46,187 nucleotides of DNA from Steroidobacteraceae bacterium (GCA_029266835.1 JAQSWD010000032.1:1-46187); one strand, 5' to 3'. Numbered from the stretch's first letter, positions 17,416 through 26,650 are shown. Notes: a model not told the origin generated them from the sequence alone. Made by a program: numbers and translations.

Positions 17416-18450
17416 TCAGAACCCCTGGCCGGAAACGTTCAGGCGGATGCGCGCCAGCGTGTTGTGCGACGTGAGATACAGCGTCCTGCCGTCGTCACCG
17501 AACTTGCAGTTCGCCGTGGCCTTGCCATTGCGGATGCGGCCGAGGCGCTTGCCATCCTTCGACAGCACGATCACGCCACCGGGGCCGCTGGTGAAGACGG
17601 TGCCGTCGCTGGCGACGGTGAGGCCGTCCGGAAGACCGGGCGCGTCGGGCGCGGCCAGGTCGGAGAGATCCGCGAACAGCTTCTTGCCGGTGACATGCCC
17701 CTTCTTGTCCAGCGAAAACGCCAGAATGATGGCCTTGCCGGGCTCGGACTGCGTCACGTACAGCGTGCGTTCGTCCGGCGACAGCGCGACGCCATTGGGC
17801 CGGTGCAATTCCTTCTCGATCACCGACACCTTGCCGTCCTTGCCCATGCGGTACACGCCGTTGAACGGCTGCTCCTTCTCGGGTGCGGCATCGAACTTCC
17901 TGAAACCGTAGGGCGGGTCCGTGAAGAACAACACGCCGGACTTCGTCCTCGTCACGTCGTTGGGACTGGACAGTTTCTTGCCGTCGTAGGCCCAGGCCAC
18001 GGGCGTCTTCTTCTTCGTCTTCAGATCGAGCTTCTGGATGTTGCGACTGCCGGTGTCGGCCAGCAGGATGGTCTTCGAATCCAGGATGGCAAGACCATTG
18101 GCGCCGGCTTCGCGCCACACGGTCGTGTCGGGGTTGGCGGCGCCGGAGGGGTCCAGGAATTTTTCCAGGCCGCCTTTCTCGGACCACTTCCACATCTTGT
18201 TGCCGGGCACGTCGGTGAACAGCAGGTAGCCGCCTTTCTTCACCCAGATCGGGCCTTCGGCCCAGCCGAAACCCTCGGCCAGTTTCTCTATCTTCCAGTC
18301 CTGCGGGACGATGGCATCCATCGCCGGATCCCAGCGGTCGATGCGGGCTTCTTCGATCTTCACGGGCGTGACGCCCTGCTCGGCGGCCAGCGCCGACCCG
18401 ATGCTGGCCATGCCCGCGACAACGGCCGCCGCGACTAACAACTTACGCAT
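17416..18450 (-). CDS. SMP-30/gluconolactonase family lactonase, exported
   Basis: A 344-aa beta-propeller lactonase that would hydrolyse gluconolactone to gluconate. It has a clear signal peptide (MRKLLVAAAVVAGMASIGSALA), then the metal-binding propeller: the E in GFGWAEGPIWV, N in SSPNDVTRTKSGVLFFTDPPYG, and N/D in HRPNGVALSPDE and PGLPDGLTVASDG. AAGGGGAA lies just upstream of ATG 18450, so that start is preferred over the one 15 bp earlier. The gene sits between the beta-glucosidase (11 bp gap) and the gluconate permease (2 bp gap), supporting a periplasmic sugar-oxidation role. Confidence 0.9.
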   Translation of the reverse strand: MRKLLVAAAVVAGMASIGSALAAEQGVTPVKIEEARIDRWDPAMDAIVPQDWKIEKLAEGFGWAEGPIWVKKGGYLLFTDVPGNKMWKWSEKGGLEKFLDPSGAANPDTTVWREAGANGLAILDSKTILLADTGSRNIQKLDLKTKKKTPVAWAYDGKKLSSPNDVTRTKSGVLFFTDPPYGFRKFDAAPEKEQPFNGVYRMGKDGKVSVIEKELHRPNGVALSPDERTLYVTQSEPGKAIILAFSLDKKGHVTGKKLFADLSDLAAPDAPGLPDGLTVASDGTVFTSGPGGVIVLSKDGKRLGRIRNGKATANCKFGDDGRTLYLTSHNTLARIRLNVSGQGF

Positions 18451-18461
18451 GCAATTCCCCT

Positions 18462-20816
18462 TCATTGAATGTTGGCGACCGTGACCCGCGTGGGCAATGC
18501 CGTTGCCGGCGCCGTGCCCGTGTGTGTCGTGGTGATCTCGAAACTGCCCTGGGCGCGCAGGTCCGCGGAGGAGGCGCCCACCCAGAAATCGATGCGCCCG
18601 GCTTCGATGAGCCAGCCGGACTTGCCATTCCAGAACGCGAGCTGCTCCGGCGTCAGGCTGAACGTGACGCGCTTGCGCGCGCCGGGCGCGAGATCGATAC
18701 GCTTGAAGCCGCGCAACTCGAGCACCGGCCGCGCGATGCTGGCCACCGGGTCGCGCACGTACAGCTGCACGACTTCGTCGCTGGCCACGCCGCCGGTGTT
18801 CTCCACGGTGATCGAGATGTCCACGCGTTCACCTGGCGCGACACTGTTCGTGCTCTGCGAGAGATCGCTGTACTTGAACTCGCTGTACGACAGGCCATGC
18901 CCGAACGCGTACAGCGGCGTGATGGGCAGGTCGTGGTAACGCACCGTGTCCTTGGCGAGGTCCGGATCCGCCGGGCGGCCCGTGGCATTGGCCGCGTAGT
19001 ACCCCGGCACCGCGCCAGTGACGCGCGGGAAAGCGGCGGGCAAGCGGCCCGCGGGCGAATACTTGCCGAACAGCGCATCCGCGACCGCGTGGCCACCTTC
19101 GACTCCCGGCATCCAGGTCTCGAGAATGGCGGGCGCGTGGTCCGACAGCCATTGCATGGCCAGCGGGCGGCCGTTGGCGAGCACCACGATGACGGGTTTG
19201 GGCGGCTTGTTGGCCGACGGCTTGCCCCCGTTCGCCGCCGCCAGCACGCGGCGGGCGAGCTCCAGCTGGTTCGCGGGTAGTTCGAGGTCGGAGCGGCTGC
19301 GCGCCTCGCCGGAGAGATCGAAGTCCTCGCCGATCACCAGGATGACGGCGTCGGCGGCGCGTGCGGCCTTTGCCGCGGCGTCGAAGCCGGACACATCATC
19401 GGGCTTGCGCGGGTCGGCGCCCGGTGCGTACACCACCTTGAGCGTCTTCGGCGCGGCGGCCTGGATTCCCTGCAGGATGGTGACCACATCCTCGGCCTTG
19501 CCCTGCGCGCGCCATGAACCCAGCGCGGACAGGCCATCAGTGGCCAGCGCGCCGATCACCGCGATGCTGCGCAGTTTTGCCGGATCCAGCGGCAGCAGCT
19601 TGCCCTCGTTCTCGAGCAGCACCAGCGACTGGCGCGCCACCGCGCGCGCGGACTCGCGGTGTTCGGCCGACAACAGCGCGGCCTTCTCGCGCGCGATGTC
19701 GTGGTAACGCATCGGGTCGTCGAACAGCCCGAGCTGCTCCTTCGCGCGCAGGATGCGCAGCACGGCTTCGTCGAGTAGTTTGAGCCGCGCCGGGTCCTTC
19801 GCGATGGCATTCTTGAGGTCGTCGGCGTACACGCCGCCCACCATGTCCATGTCCACGGAGGCGTCGAGCGAGAGCACGCCCGCGGCGGCGCGATCCGCGG
19901 CCACGCCGTGATTCAGCAACTCGCCGATGGAGCCCCAGTCGGAAACCATGAGCCCCTGCCAGCCCCAGCGCTCGCGCAGCTGTCCGCGCAGCAACTCGCG
20001 GTTCGAAGTGGTGGGCACGCCGGCGATGTCGTTGAACGCCACCATGAAGGAACCGGACCCGGCGCGCGCGGCGGCGTAGAAGGGCGGTAGATAGACCTCC
20101 TGCAGCGAACGCTCGGAGATGTCGGCGGTGTTGTAGTCGCGGCCACCGATGGCGGCGCCATAGGCGCCGAAATGCTTGGCCGTGGCCATGAGCGACCCGG
20201 GACGCAAGGCGTTGCCGCCCTGGAAACCATTCACCGCGGCCACCGCCATGCGCGAGCCCAGGTACGGGTCTTCGCCCGCGCCTTCGACGATGCGGCCCCA
20301 GCGCGGGTCGCGCGCGATGTCGATCATGGGTGCGAAGGTCCAGTGCAGGCCCGCGGCGGTGGCTTCTTCCGCGGCGACACGCGCGGCCCGCTCCTGCGCC
20401 TCGGGCGCCCAGGTGGCGCCAATGGCCAACGGCACCGGGAAAACCGTGCGGTAGCCATGCACCACGTCCATGGCGAACAGCAGCGGCACGCCGAGCCGTG
20501 ATTCCTCGATGGCCACCTTCTGCAGCTTGCCCAGCGGCTCGGCGCCCGCCACGTGCAGGTACGAGCCCACCTGTCCCGCGCGCACGCGATCGAGTTCGGC
20601 CGAGTCGAGTCGCGAATTCAGCGCCTTGCTCCGGCCGCCGGCCCGTTGCACCAGCTGGCCCACCTTTTCGTCCAATGTCATCTGCTTGAGCAGGGCGTCG
20701 CCGCGCGTGCCGGGTGCGGCGGACTGGACGGTCGATTGACTGAGGACCTGACCTGCGCCGGACAAAAAGGCGACAGCAAGACAGGCCACGGTGAAGTGGC
20801 GTGCGGAACTCGACAA
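18462..20816 (-). CDS. bglX: Periplasmic beta-glucosidase, glycoside hydrolase family 3
   Basis: A BglX-type GH3 enzyme releasing glucose from beta-glucosides. The 784-aa protein begins at a TTG (20816) with GGGGGAG about 8 nt upstream; the first residues form a signal peptide (HFTVACLAVAFLSGAGQVLS). The N-terminal barrel carries DVVHGYRTVFPVPLA, RDPRWGRIVEGAGEDPYL, KHFGAYGA and nucleophile D293 in VSDWGSI. The C-terminal alpha/beta domain (VILVIGEDFDLSGEARSR) and FnIII-like domain (VQLYVRDPVASIARPVLELRGFKRI) follow. The open frame extends upstream to 21179 but there overlaps the divergent dacB. It is the first gene of the sugar operon. Confidence 0.93.
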   Translation of the reverse strand: MSSSARHFTVACLAVAFLSGAGQVLSQSTVQSAAPGTRGDALLKQMTLDEKVGQLVQRAGGRSKALNSRLDSAELDRVRAGQVGSYLHVAGAEPLGKLQKVAIEESRLGVPLLFAMDVVHGYRTVFPVPLAIGATWAPEAQERAARVAAEEATAAGLHWTFAPMIDIARDPRWGRIVEGAGEDPYLGSRMAVAAVNGFQGGNALRPGSLMATAKHFGAYGAAIGGRDYNTADISERSLQEVYLPPFYAAARAGSGSFMVAFNDIAGVPTTSNRELLRGQLRERWGWQGLMVSDWGSIGELLNHGVAADRAAAGVLSLDASVDMDMVGGVYADDLKNAIAKDPARLKLLDEAVLRILRAKEQLGLFDDPMRYHDIAREKAALLSAEHRESARAVARQSLVLLENEGKLLPLDPAKLRSIAVIGALATDGLSALGSWRAQGKAEDVVTILQGIQAAAPKTLKVVYAPGADPRKPDDVSGFDAAAKAARAADAVILVIGEDFDLSGEARSRSDLELPANQLELARRVLAAANGGKPSANKPPKPVIVVLANGRPLAMQWLSDHAPAILETWMPGVEGGHAVADALFGKYSPAGRLPAAFPRVTGAVPGYYAANATGRPADPDLAKDTVRYHDLPITPLYAFGHGLSYSEFKYSDLSQSTNSVAPGERVDISITVENTGGVASDEVVQLYVRDPVASIARPVLELRGFKRIDLAPGARKRVTFSLTPEQLAFWNGKSGWLIEAGRIDFWVGASSADLRAQGSFEITTTHTGTAPATALPTRVTVANIQ

Positions 20817-20906
20817 GCGATTCTCCCCCTCGATGTTGTCTTCCGAATTTACCCAAAGACGGCTGCGCGCACCAATCGCCGTTATGGGGCAACGGTCAGG
20901 GGCCGG

Positions 20907-20912
20907 CATAAT
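20907..20912 (+). promoter_or_regulatory. -10-like box directly before dacB
   Basis: CATAAT ending 7 nt before the dacB ATG, with no Shine-Dalgarno sequence between. The arrangement predicts a leaderless mRNA. No convincing -35 is visible in the 90-bp divergent gap shared with the beta-glucosidase gene. Confidence 0.4.
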
Positions 20913-20919
20913 CCGGTGC

Positions 20920-22353
20920 ATGAGATCTTCGACCGTTCTCGCCCGCCTGGCCTGCGCCGCCGCGTTGGCCACGTCGCCGGCGCACGCGCAGGCCGCGGCC
21001 GGCGCCGACAGGCCCGCGTCGCCCGGTCCGGCGACGTACCTGCAGCGTCTCGCGGCCGCGCGTATTCCCGCCGATGCCGCCGCGGTGGTGATCCGGCCGC
21101 TGGATGGAGGTGCGCTGGAGTGGAGCGCCAACCCGGCCAGGCCCATGAACCCGGCGAGCACCATGAAGCTCGTCACCACTTATTCGGCGCTGCACTTGTT
21201 AGGGCCGGGTTTCACGTTCCGAACCGAGGTCCTCTCCGAGGCGCCGCTGATAGGCGAAGTGCTGCGCGGCGATCTGAACGTGCGCGGCGGCGGCGACCCC
21301 AAGCTGGTGATCGAGGACCTGTGGTATCTCGCCAGCCGCCTGCGCGGTTACGGCATACGCGAGCTGCGCGGTGACATCGTGCTGGACAAGGGGTTGTTCG
21401 AGCCGCTGCGCCACGACCCGGCCGAGTTCGATGGCGAGGAAGGGCGTGCCTACAACGTGGGCCCGGACGCGCTGCTGGTGAACTTCAAGTCCATCGCCAT
21501 CCACCTGGTGCCCGACCCCGTGGGCAAGGTGGCGCGCGTCATCGTGGTGCCCGAAATCGCCGGTCTCAACGCGCCGCATACCGTGCCGTTGATCGAAGGC
21601 GGCTGCGGCGACTGGCGCGGACGCCTGGGCGCCGACCTCGCCGACCCGATGAACATCCGCATGCGCGGCGTGTACTCGGCCGCCTGCGGCGAACGCATCA
21701 TCCACATCGGCGCGCTTCGCCACACTAACTACTTCGCCGCCGTGTTCCGGGCGTTGTGGGAGCGACAGGGCGGCACCTGGACCGGCAGGGTGCGCGAAGC
21801 CGCGGTGCCGGCCGGCGCGCGGCTCATCGTCGCGCAGGAGTCGCCGCCGCTGGCCATGCTGATCCGCGACATCAACAAGTTCAGCAACAACGTGATGACC
21901 CAGCAGCTGTTCCTCACCATGGGCGCGGCGGGCGGCGAGCCCGGCAACCCGGCGCGTGCCGGCGCGGCGATACGCAACCTGCTGTCGGCTCGCGGCATCG
22001 CGGCGCCGGGCCTGGTGATCGAAAACGGCTGCGGGCTCTCGCGCATCGAGCGCATCTCGCCCGACACGCTGGCCGATGTGCTCACGGACGCCTGGAAAGG
22101 CCAGTGGATGCCCGAGCTCATGTCGTCGCTGCCCATCTCGGGCGTGGACGGCACGATGAAGGCGCGCAACGTACCGTCGGGATCGGCCCACATGAAGACC
22201 GGCCTGCTGGAAGACACGCGCGCGGTCGCGGGTTACGTGCTTGCCGCCAGCGGCAAGCGTTATGTGGTGGTGGCCATCATCAATCACCCCCATGCCAGCC
22301 GCGGCACCGGCGCGCACGACGCATTGCTCGATTGGGTCTATCAAACGGGCTAG
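20920..22353 (+). CDS. dacB: D-alanyl-D-alanine carboxypeptidase/endopeptidase (PBP4 type)
   Basis: A periplasmic class C penicillin-binding protein that trims pentapeptides and cleaves peptide cross-links. It is 477 aa with a signal peptide (LARLACAAALATSPAHAQA). All three active-site motifs are present: SxxK at S80-K83 (PASTMK), SxN in KFSNNVM and KTG in HMKTGLLED. The long insertion between SxxK and SxN (LRGDLNVRGGGDPKLVIEDLW and onward) is the PBP4-specific domain. ATG 20920 is preferred because it starts the signal peptide; the longer open frame crosses into the divergent promoter. Confidence 0.95.
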   Translation: MRSSTVLARLACAAALATSPAHAQAAAGADRPASPGPATYLQRLAAARIPADAAAVVIRPLDGGALEWSANPARPMNPASTMKLVTTYSALHLLGPGFTFRTEVLSEAPLIGEVLRGDLNVRGGGDPKLVIEDLWYLASRLRGYGIRELRGDIVLDKGLFEPLRHDPAEFDGEEGRAYNVGPDALLVNFKSIAIHLVPDPVGKVARVIVVPEIAGLNAPHTVPLIEGGCGDWRGRLGADLADPMNIRMRGVYSAACGERIIHIGALRHTNYFAAVFRALWERQGGTWTGRVREAAVPAGARLIVAQESPPLAMLIRDINKFSNNVMTQQLFLTMGAAGGEPGNPARAGAAIRNLLSARGIAAPGLVIENGCGLSRIERISPDTLADVLTDAWKGQWMPELMSSLPISGVDGTMKARNVPSGSAHMKTGLLEDTRAVAGYVLAASGKRYVVVAIINHPHASRGTGAHDALLDWVYQTG

Positions 22354-22380
22354 GGCCGCGGGAAACGCTTTCAAAGGCCC

Positions 22381-22386
22381 TATAAT
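22381..22386 (+). promoter_or_regulatory. -10 box of the COG0523 GTPase gene
   Basis: A consensus TATAAT ending 9 nt before ATG 22396, with no ribosome site between, so the transcript is predicted to be nearly leaderless. No obvious Zur-type palindrome was seen here. Confidence 0.5.
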
Positions 22387-22395
22387 CCGCGGTCT

Positions 22396-23850
22396 ATGTC
22401 AGTCACACCTTCACGTGTACCAGTCACGGTACTCACGGGCTTCCTTGGCTCCGGAAAAACCACGCTGCTGAACCGCATCCTGTCGGAGAACCACGGCAAG
22501 CGCATCGCCGTCATCGAGAACGAGTTCGGCGAAGTCGGCGTCGACAGCGAACTGGTGATCGGCGCCGAAGAGGAGCTGTTCGAAACCAACAACGGCTGCA
22601 TCTGCTGCACGGTGCGCGGGGATCTCATCCGCATCCTCGGTCAGCTCATGAAGCGCCGCGACAAGTTCGATTACATCCTCATCGAGACCACGGGCATGGC
22701 CGACCCGGGTCCCGTGGCGCAAACCTTCTTCCTCGACGACGAGCTCAAGAACACGTTCCAGCTCGATGCCATCGTGACCATGGTGGACGCCAAACATTTC
22801 GAGCAGCACGTAGACGAACTGAACGAACCGGCGGAGCAGGTGGCCTTCGCCGACCTGGTGCTGCTCAACAAGACCGACCTCGTGGACGCGGCGGCGCTGG
22901 AACGCATCGAGCGGCGCATCCGCGGCATCAATGGCACCGCGAAGATCCTGCGCACGAAGAACGCCGACGCGCCCATCGACAAGGTGCTGAACGTGGGCGC
23001 TTTCGATCTGCAGCGCGCGCTCAACGTCGACAGCGCCTTTCTCGAACCGGAATACCCCTTCGAGTGGGGCGGCGTCTACCAGCTCACCGAGGGCGACTAT
23101 CTGCTGCGCGCCGGCGGCGAGCATGACGAACACGCACACCAGCATTCACACGAAGACAGCGGCCACGTGCATGGCGAGCATTGCAACCACGAGCACGAGC
23201 ACCATGGCCACGACCATTCGCATGGCGACCACGTCCACGAAGACCTCGAACTCGTCGTGCTGCCGCTGCCGACCGCCTCCGCCGAGGCGTTGAACGCCGG
23301 CATCGAGCAAGCCGTGCGCGGCTTCGCCGAGCCGGCCTCCGTGGTCAACTGCCATGGCGAGATATCCGTTCGCCCGGAAGGGCCCGCCCACTTCGCCATC
23401 GACATCTCGCACGCCGGCGCCGAATTCGCGCTGAACATCCGGCAGGCCGGGGCCTATGCGTTGTTCTTCGAACACCACCCGCTGGAGTTCGGCCTGCATC
23501 TCGCCGGGCAACGTCCATCGGCCGAGCGCCGCTTCGCCTCGCATCACCACGACGACGACATCAGCTCCATCGGCATCACGGATCCGCGGCCACTGGACCC
23601 CGCCAAGCTCAACCAGTGGCTGGACTATCTACTCAAGACCCGCGGCCAGGACATCTTCCGCATGAAGGGCGTGCTCAACGTCAAGGGCGAGGATCGCCGG
23701 CAGGTCTTCCACGGCGTGCACATGATGTTCGACGCGCAGGCCGAGCGCCCCTGGGGCAACACTCCGCGAGTCAATCACCTGGTGTTCATCGGTCGCGATC
23801 TCGATCGCGCGGAGTTCGAAGCCGGTTTCGAATCCGCGGTCGCGAAGTAG
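22396..23850 (+). CDS. COG0523/CobW-family GTPase with His-rich loop (putative metallochaperone)
   Basis: A 484-aa G3E-family GTPase. Walker A is GFLGSGKTT (residues 15-23), the metal-binding CxCC motif is NNGCICCTV (about 66-72), Walker B lies in ILIETTGMADP and the base-specificity motif is NKTD. A strongly His/Asp-rich stretch (about 235-275, HDEHAHQHSHEDSGHVHG and onward) precedes the C-terminal CobW_C domain (MKGVLNVKGEDRRQVFHGVH). Zinc delivery under limitation is the best-supported role for such His-rich members; other metals are possible. The WD40 gene follows after 3 bp. Confidence 0.9.
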   Translation: MSVTPSRVPVTVLTGFLGSGKTTLLNRILSENHGKRIAVIENEFGEVGVDSELVIGAEEELFETNNGCICCTVRGDLIRILGQLMKRRDKFDYILIETTGMADPGPVAQTFFLDDELKNTFQLDAIVTMVDAKHFEQHVDELNEPAEQVAFADLVLLNKTDLVDAAALERIERRIRGINGTAKILRTKNADAPIDKVLNVGAFDLQRALNVDSAFLEPEYPFEWGGVYQLTEGDYLLRAGGEHDEHAHQHSHEDSGHVHGEHCNHEHEHHGHDHSHGDHVHEDLELVVLPLPTASAEALNAGIEQAVRGFAEPASVVNCHGEISVRPEGPAHFAIDISHAGAEFALNIRQAGAYALFFEHHPLEFGLHLAGQRPSAERRFASHHHDDDISSIGITDPRPLDPAKLNQWLDYLLKTRGQDIFRMKGVLNVKGEDRRQVFHGVHMMFDAQAERPWGNTPRVNHLVFIGRDLDRAEFEAGFESAVAK

Positions 23851-23853
23851 CGC

Positions 23854-24909
23854 ATGGCGAAGCAGTCACTTTCGTTCGCGCTGGAACCGCGCGCCTCGGC
23901 CGCCATTGACGACTACGTGGCCGATTTCGCCTGGTCGCCGGATGGCGGGTCGCTGGCGATTGCAGGAGGCGAGGGAAAAGTCGCCCTGTGCCGCTTCGAT
24001 GGCGTGGCCAGCCTGTCGCTCGATACGGTGGGCGAACATTTGTTAGGAACGCTGGCCGTGGCCTGGCGCCCGCGCGCGAAGTCCTTCGCCACCTCCGGCC
24101 AGGACGGCGCCGTGGTGTTGTGGGATGGCGAAAGCGGCAGGCAGTTCAAGCGCTGGAAACCCGCGCCCACTCCTACACAGGCACTGGCGTTTTCGCCCGA
24201 CGGTGAAACACTGGCCAGCGCGGCCGGCAAGTCCGTGACGCTCTGGTCGGGCGATGGCGAGAAAATCCATGCTTTCGCCCCCGCCGCCAGCACCGCCGTT
24301 GCGCTCACCTTCGATCGTCCGGGAACCGACCTCGGGGTTGCCCTGAATGGCGAGATCAGCGTGCACCGCATCGTGTCTTCGTCCGCGGGACCGGCGCGTT
24401 ACGAAACGCGACGCTACAAGTGGCCCGCCGCCTGTCTCACGGTAAACTTCAGCGGCAATGGCAGGTTTCTCGCAAGCGGCATGGCCGATGGCACCTTGCA
24501 CTTCTGGAATCGCTCGACGGGCAAGGATTCCCAGATGCGCGGCTACGACGGCCGGCTGGAACTGGTCGGCTGGAGCGACAACTCGCGCCACCTCGCATCC
24601 TGCGCCGGCAACGAACTGGTGCTCTGGGACTTCGGCGGCAAGGGCCCTGAGGGCACGCGGCCCATCGTGCTGAACGGACACACCGAAAGAGTCGACACCT
24701 TCGCCTGGCAGCCGGGAGGCGAGCACCTGGTCAGTGGTGGACGCGACTGGCGCGTCAATCTCTGGCGCCCGTCGAAGACGCGCGAGGCCATCGACGTACA
24801 GATGGTCGATTCCGAAGTGACAGCACTGCGCTGGTCGCCCGACGGAAAATTCCTGGCGTCGGGCGAGAAGAAAGGCCGGTTGACCGTCTATCAACTGGTG
24901 GCCAGATGA
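23854..24909 (+). CDS. WD40-repeat protein paired with the COG0523 GTPase
   Basis: A 351-aa cytosolic protein made of about seven WD40 repeats, for example DFAWSPDGGSLAIAGGEGKVALC, VAWRPRAKSFATSGQDGAVVLWD, ALAFSPDGETLASAAGKSVTLWS and TFAWQPGGEHLVSGGRDWRVNLW. No enzymatic domain or signal peptide is present, so it should be a seven-bladed propeller scaffold. Its start is 3 bp after the GTPase stop and its own stop overlaps the next start (4 bp), so all three proteins probably act together. Pairing of WD40 proteins with CobW-like GTPases recurs in Proteobacteria as far as I recall. Confidence 0.85.
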   Translation: MAKQSLSFALEPRASAAIDDYVADFAWSPDGGSLAIAGGEGKVALCRFDGVASLSLDTVGEHLLGTLAVAWRPRAKSFATSGQDGAVVLWDGESGRQFKRWKPAPTPTQALAFSPDGETLASAAGKSVTLWSGDGEKIHAFAPAASTAVALTFDRPGTDLGVALNGEISVHRIVSSSAGPARYETRRYKWPAACLTVNFSGNGRFLASGMADGTLHFWNRSTGKDSQMRGYDGRLELVGWSDNSRHLASCAGNELVLWDFGGKGPEGTRPIVLNGHTERVDTFAWQPGGEHLVSGGRDWRVNLWRPSKTREAIDVQMVDSEVTALRWSPDGKFLASGEKKGRLTVYQLVAR

Positions 24910-25487
24910 AAGTCGAGCTGCGCGATCTCACGCCCGCGGAGCGCAGCGAAGTGCAGCAGCGCTTCGAATCGCTGGCGGGCAAGAGATTCGCGCCGTCTCC
25001 CAAGAAAGCGCGCCAGGAAGTCTGGTGGCCCAAGGCGCCGCTCGACGGCCGGGCGTTTCCCGAAGGTATCCACCCGCCCGCCGCTGACGATGCGTTCAAT
25101 GAATCCGCGCGCCTGCTGGGCTTTCTCAACGGCGTCTGCGGCGCCGAGTTCTACGTCGCCAATCTCAGCGCGCCCAAGCCGCATTTCCGTCATACCGGCA
25201 AACTCGACGCGGACCTTGCGACCTGGATCCGCAAGCGTCTGGTGTCCAACCCCACCTGCCTGCTGGCGTCCACCAAGGACGTGTTCCTCATCATGGACTC
25301 GAAGATGAAGTACTCGGTGCTGGGTGCATCTCCCGAGGTCATCGAGCTGTTCGAGAAGAGGTTCGGCGGCGCCGAGAGCCTGAAGCGCACCGTCACGGAC
25401 TACGTCGACCAGATGCGCGTGGGCGCGGGTCTCGACGATCACAAGTGGGCGCAGGACCACCTGCTGAAGTGGTCAGGCTGGGCCTGA
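24906..25487 (+). CDS. Unrecognised conserved-looking protein in the GTPase/WD40 unit
   Basis: A 193-aa soluble protein that I cannot assign. It begins MKVELRDLTPAERSEVQQRFESLAGKRF and has a central VWWPKAPLDGRAFPEGIHPP segment, an FLNGVCGAEFYVANLSAPKPHFRHTGKLDAD segment and a C-terminal LDDHKWAQDHLLKWSGWA. There are no membrane spans and only two or so cysteines; several Trp and His residues are scattered. It overlaps the WD40 stop by 4 bp (ATGA). The context suggests metal allocation or a propeller partner, which is inference only. Confidence 0.65.
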   Translation: MKVELRDLTPAERSEVQQRFESLAGKRFAPSPKKARQEVWWPKAPLDGRAFPEGIHPPAADDAFNESARLLGFLNGVCGAEFYVANLSAPKPHFRHTGKLDADLATWIRKRLVSNPTCLLASTKDVFLIMDSKMKYSVLGASPEVIELFEKRFGGAESLKRTVTDYVDQMRVGAGLDDHKWAQDHLLKWSGWA

Positions 25488-25495
25488 CGAGCTAA

Positions 25496-26650
25496 CTACT
25501 GGATGGTGCCCGCGCTGGGCAGCGCGGTTTCCACGGCCACGCGCTGGCGCGCGCTCACCGCGGCCTGGTAGCGCGTCATCAACCCCTGCAATGCCCGCGA
25601 CCAGCTGTAGTTGGATTCGACGTGACGCCGGGCGGCCGCGCCCAACGCGTCGAGATCGCGTTCGTACAGCGAGCTCACGGCGCTCGCGAGGCTGGCCGTG
25701 GCGAGTTCCTCGTCGTCATGGGGCTCGGCCAGCACCCCGGCGTTCGTGTCGATGAGCTCGGGCAGCGCGCCGGCGCGCATGGCCACCACCGGGCGTCCGC
25801 AGGCCATGGCTTCCAGCACCACCAGTCCGAAAGTCTCGTGCAGGCCCGCATGTACGAACGCGTCCGCTGAAGCCAGGTAACTGGCCAGTTGGCGGTTGTC
25901 GCGGCAGTAGGGAATACGCGTGACATTGCCTTCGCGCCGCGACTCGTCACCGCCGATGAGCAGCAGGTGGTAGGGCGCGCCGAGCTTGCGGAAAGCCGCG
26001 GTCAGCACGGGGATGTTCTTCTCCGCGGAGAAGCGGCCCGCGAAGGCCAGCAGGCGCGTGCCGCGCGGCAGGTTCAGCTCGGTGGCCAGGTCGCGTCCGC
26101 GGCAGTCGGGATGGAAGGTGTCCACGTCCACGCCCAGAGGCTGCGTGGTGGCATGCCGCACGCCGATGCTGTGCAGGTAATCGCAGGTGTGCCGGCTGGG
26201 CGCCAGCACCACCTCACAGCGCTCATAGGTCAGCCGCACATACCACTCGATTAACTTCTGGACGGCGGGCCCCAGCCGGCGACCCGCCAGCTGCGGAAAA
26301 TTCGAATGATAGAAAGCCACGAGCGGTATGCCGCGGCGGCGGGCGACGCGCGAGGCCGCCCAGGCGGGATGAAAAGCGTCCCCCACTTCGATCAGGTCGG
26401 GCTCCAACGCGTCGATGGCGCGCGACCAGCTCAACGGGTTCAGCGGCAGGCGGTAGTTGAACGCGCCCGGAACCTTGCCCCCGGCCACCATGGAAATGTC
26501 GCCGGGGACATGCGTGGGCATTTCGCCGGGCACCACCAGGCTGTGGCGCCAGCTGGTATGCGCGCGCATCCACTCATGTTTGGCGAGCAGATAGCGTTTC
26601 ACGCCACCGCTGGTGGGAGAGAAGAACAGGGTTGCGTCGACGACGTGCAT
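25496..26650 (-). CDS. Glycosyltransferase family 4
   Basis: A 384-aa GT-B fold enzyme. The N-terminal acceptor domain opens MHVVDATLFFSPTSGGVKRYLLAKHEW, with the glycine-rich loop typical of GT4. The C-terminal donor domain shows LLAFAGRFSAEKNIPVLTAAF and the E-x7-E retaining motif in HETFGLVVLEAMACGRPVVAMRAGALPELI. It would transfer a sugar from a nucleotide-sugar donor to a lipid or glycan; donor and acceptor are unknown. ATG 26650 has a GAAGAAG ribosome site. It is divergent from the M20 gene across a 74-bp gap and convergent with the unknown protein. Confidence 0.88.
   Translation of the reverse strand: MHVVDATLFFSPTSGGVKRYLLAKHEWMRAHTSWRHSLVVPGEMPTHVPGDISMVAGGKVPGAFNYRLPLNPLSWSRAIDALEPDLIEVGDAFHPAWAASRVARRRGIPLVAFYHSNFPQLAGRRLGPAVQKLIEWYVRLTYERCEVVLAPSRHTCDYLHSIGVRHATTQPLGVDVDTFHPDCRGRDLATELNLPRGTRLLAFAGRFSAEKNIPVLTAAFRKLGAPYHLLLIGGDESRREGNVTRIPYCRDNRQLASYLASADAFVHAGLHETFGLVVLEAMACGRPVVAMRAGALPELIDTNAGVLAEPHDDEELATASLASAVSSLYERDLDALGAAARRHVESNYSWSRALQGLMTRYQAAVSARQRVAVETALPSAGTIQ

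Noticed and set aside
16679-17911. Long rightward open frame (410 codons) rich in Gln, His, Arg and Glu
   Set aside because: It lies antisense to the GntP-type permease and lactonase, has the low-complexity composition of GC-rich antisense frames, and shows no motif.
20817-21179. N-terminal extension of the beta-glucosidase frame
   Set aside because: It overlaps the divergent dacB signal-peptide region; the TTG at 20816 with a strong ribosome site and a signal peptide directly after it is the better start.
23100-23260. His-codon-rich stretch as a tandem DNA repeat
   Set aside because: It is irregular at DNA level and explained by the His-rich metal-binding loop of the GTPase.
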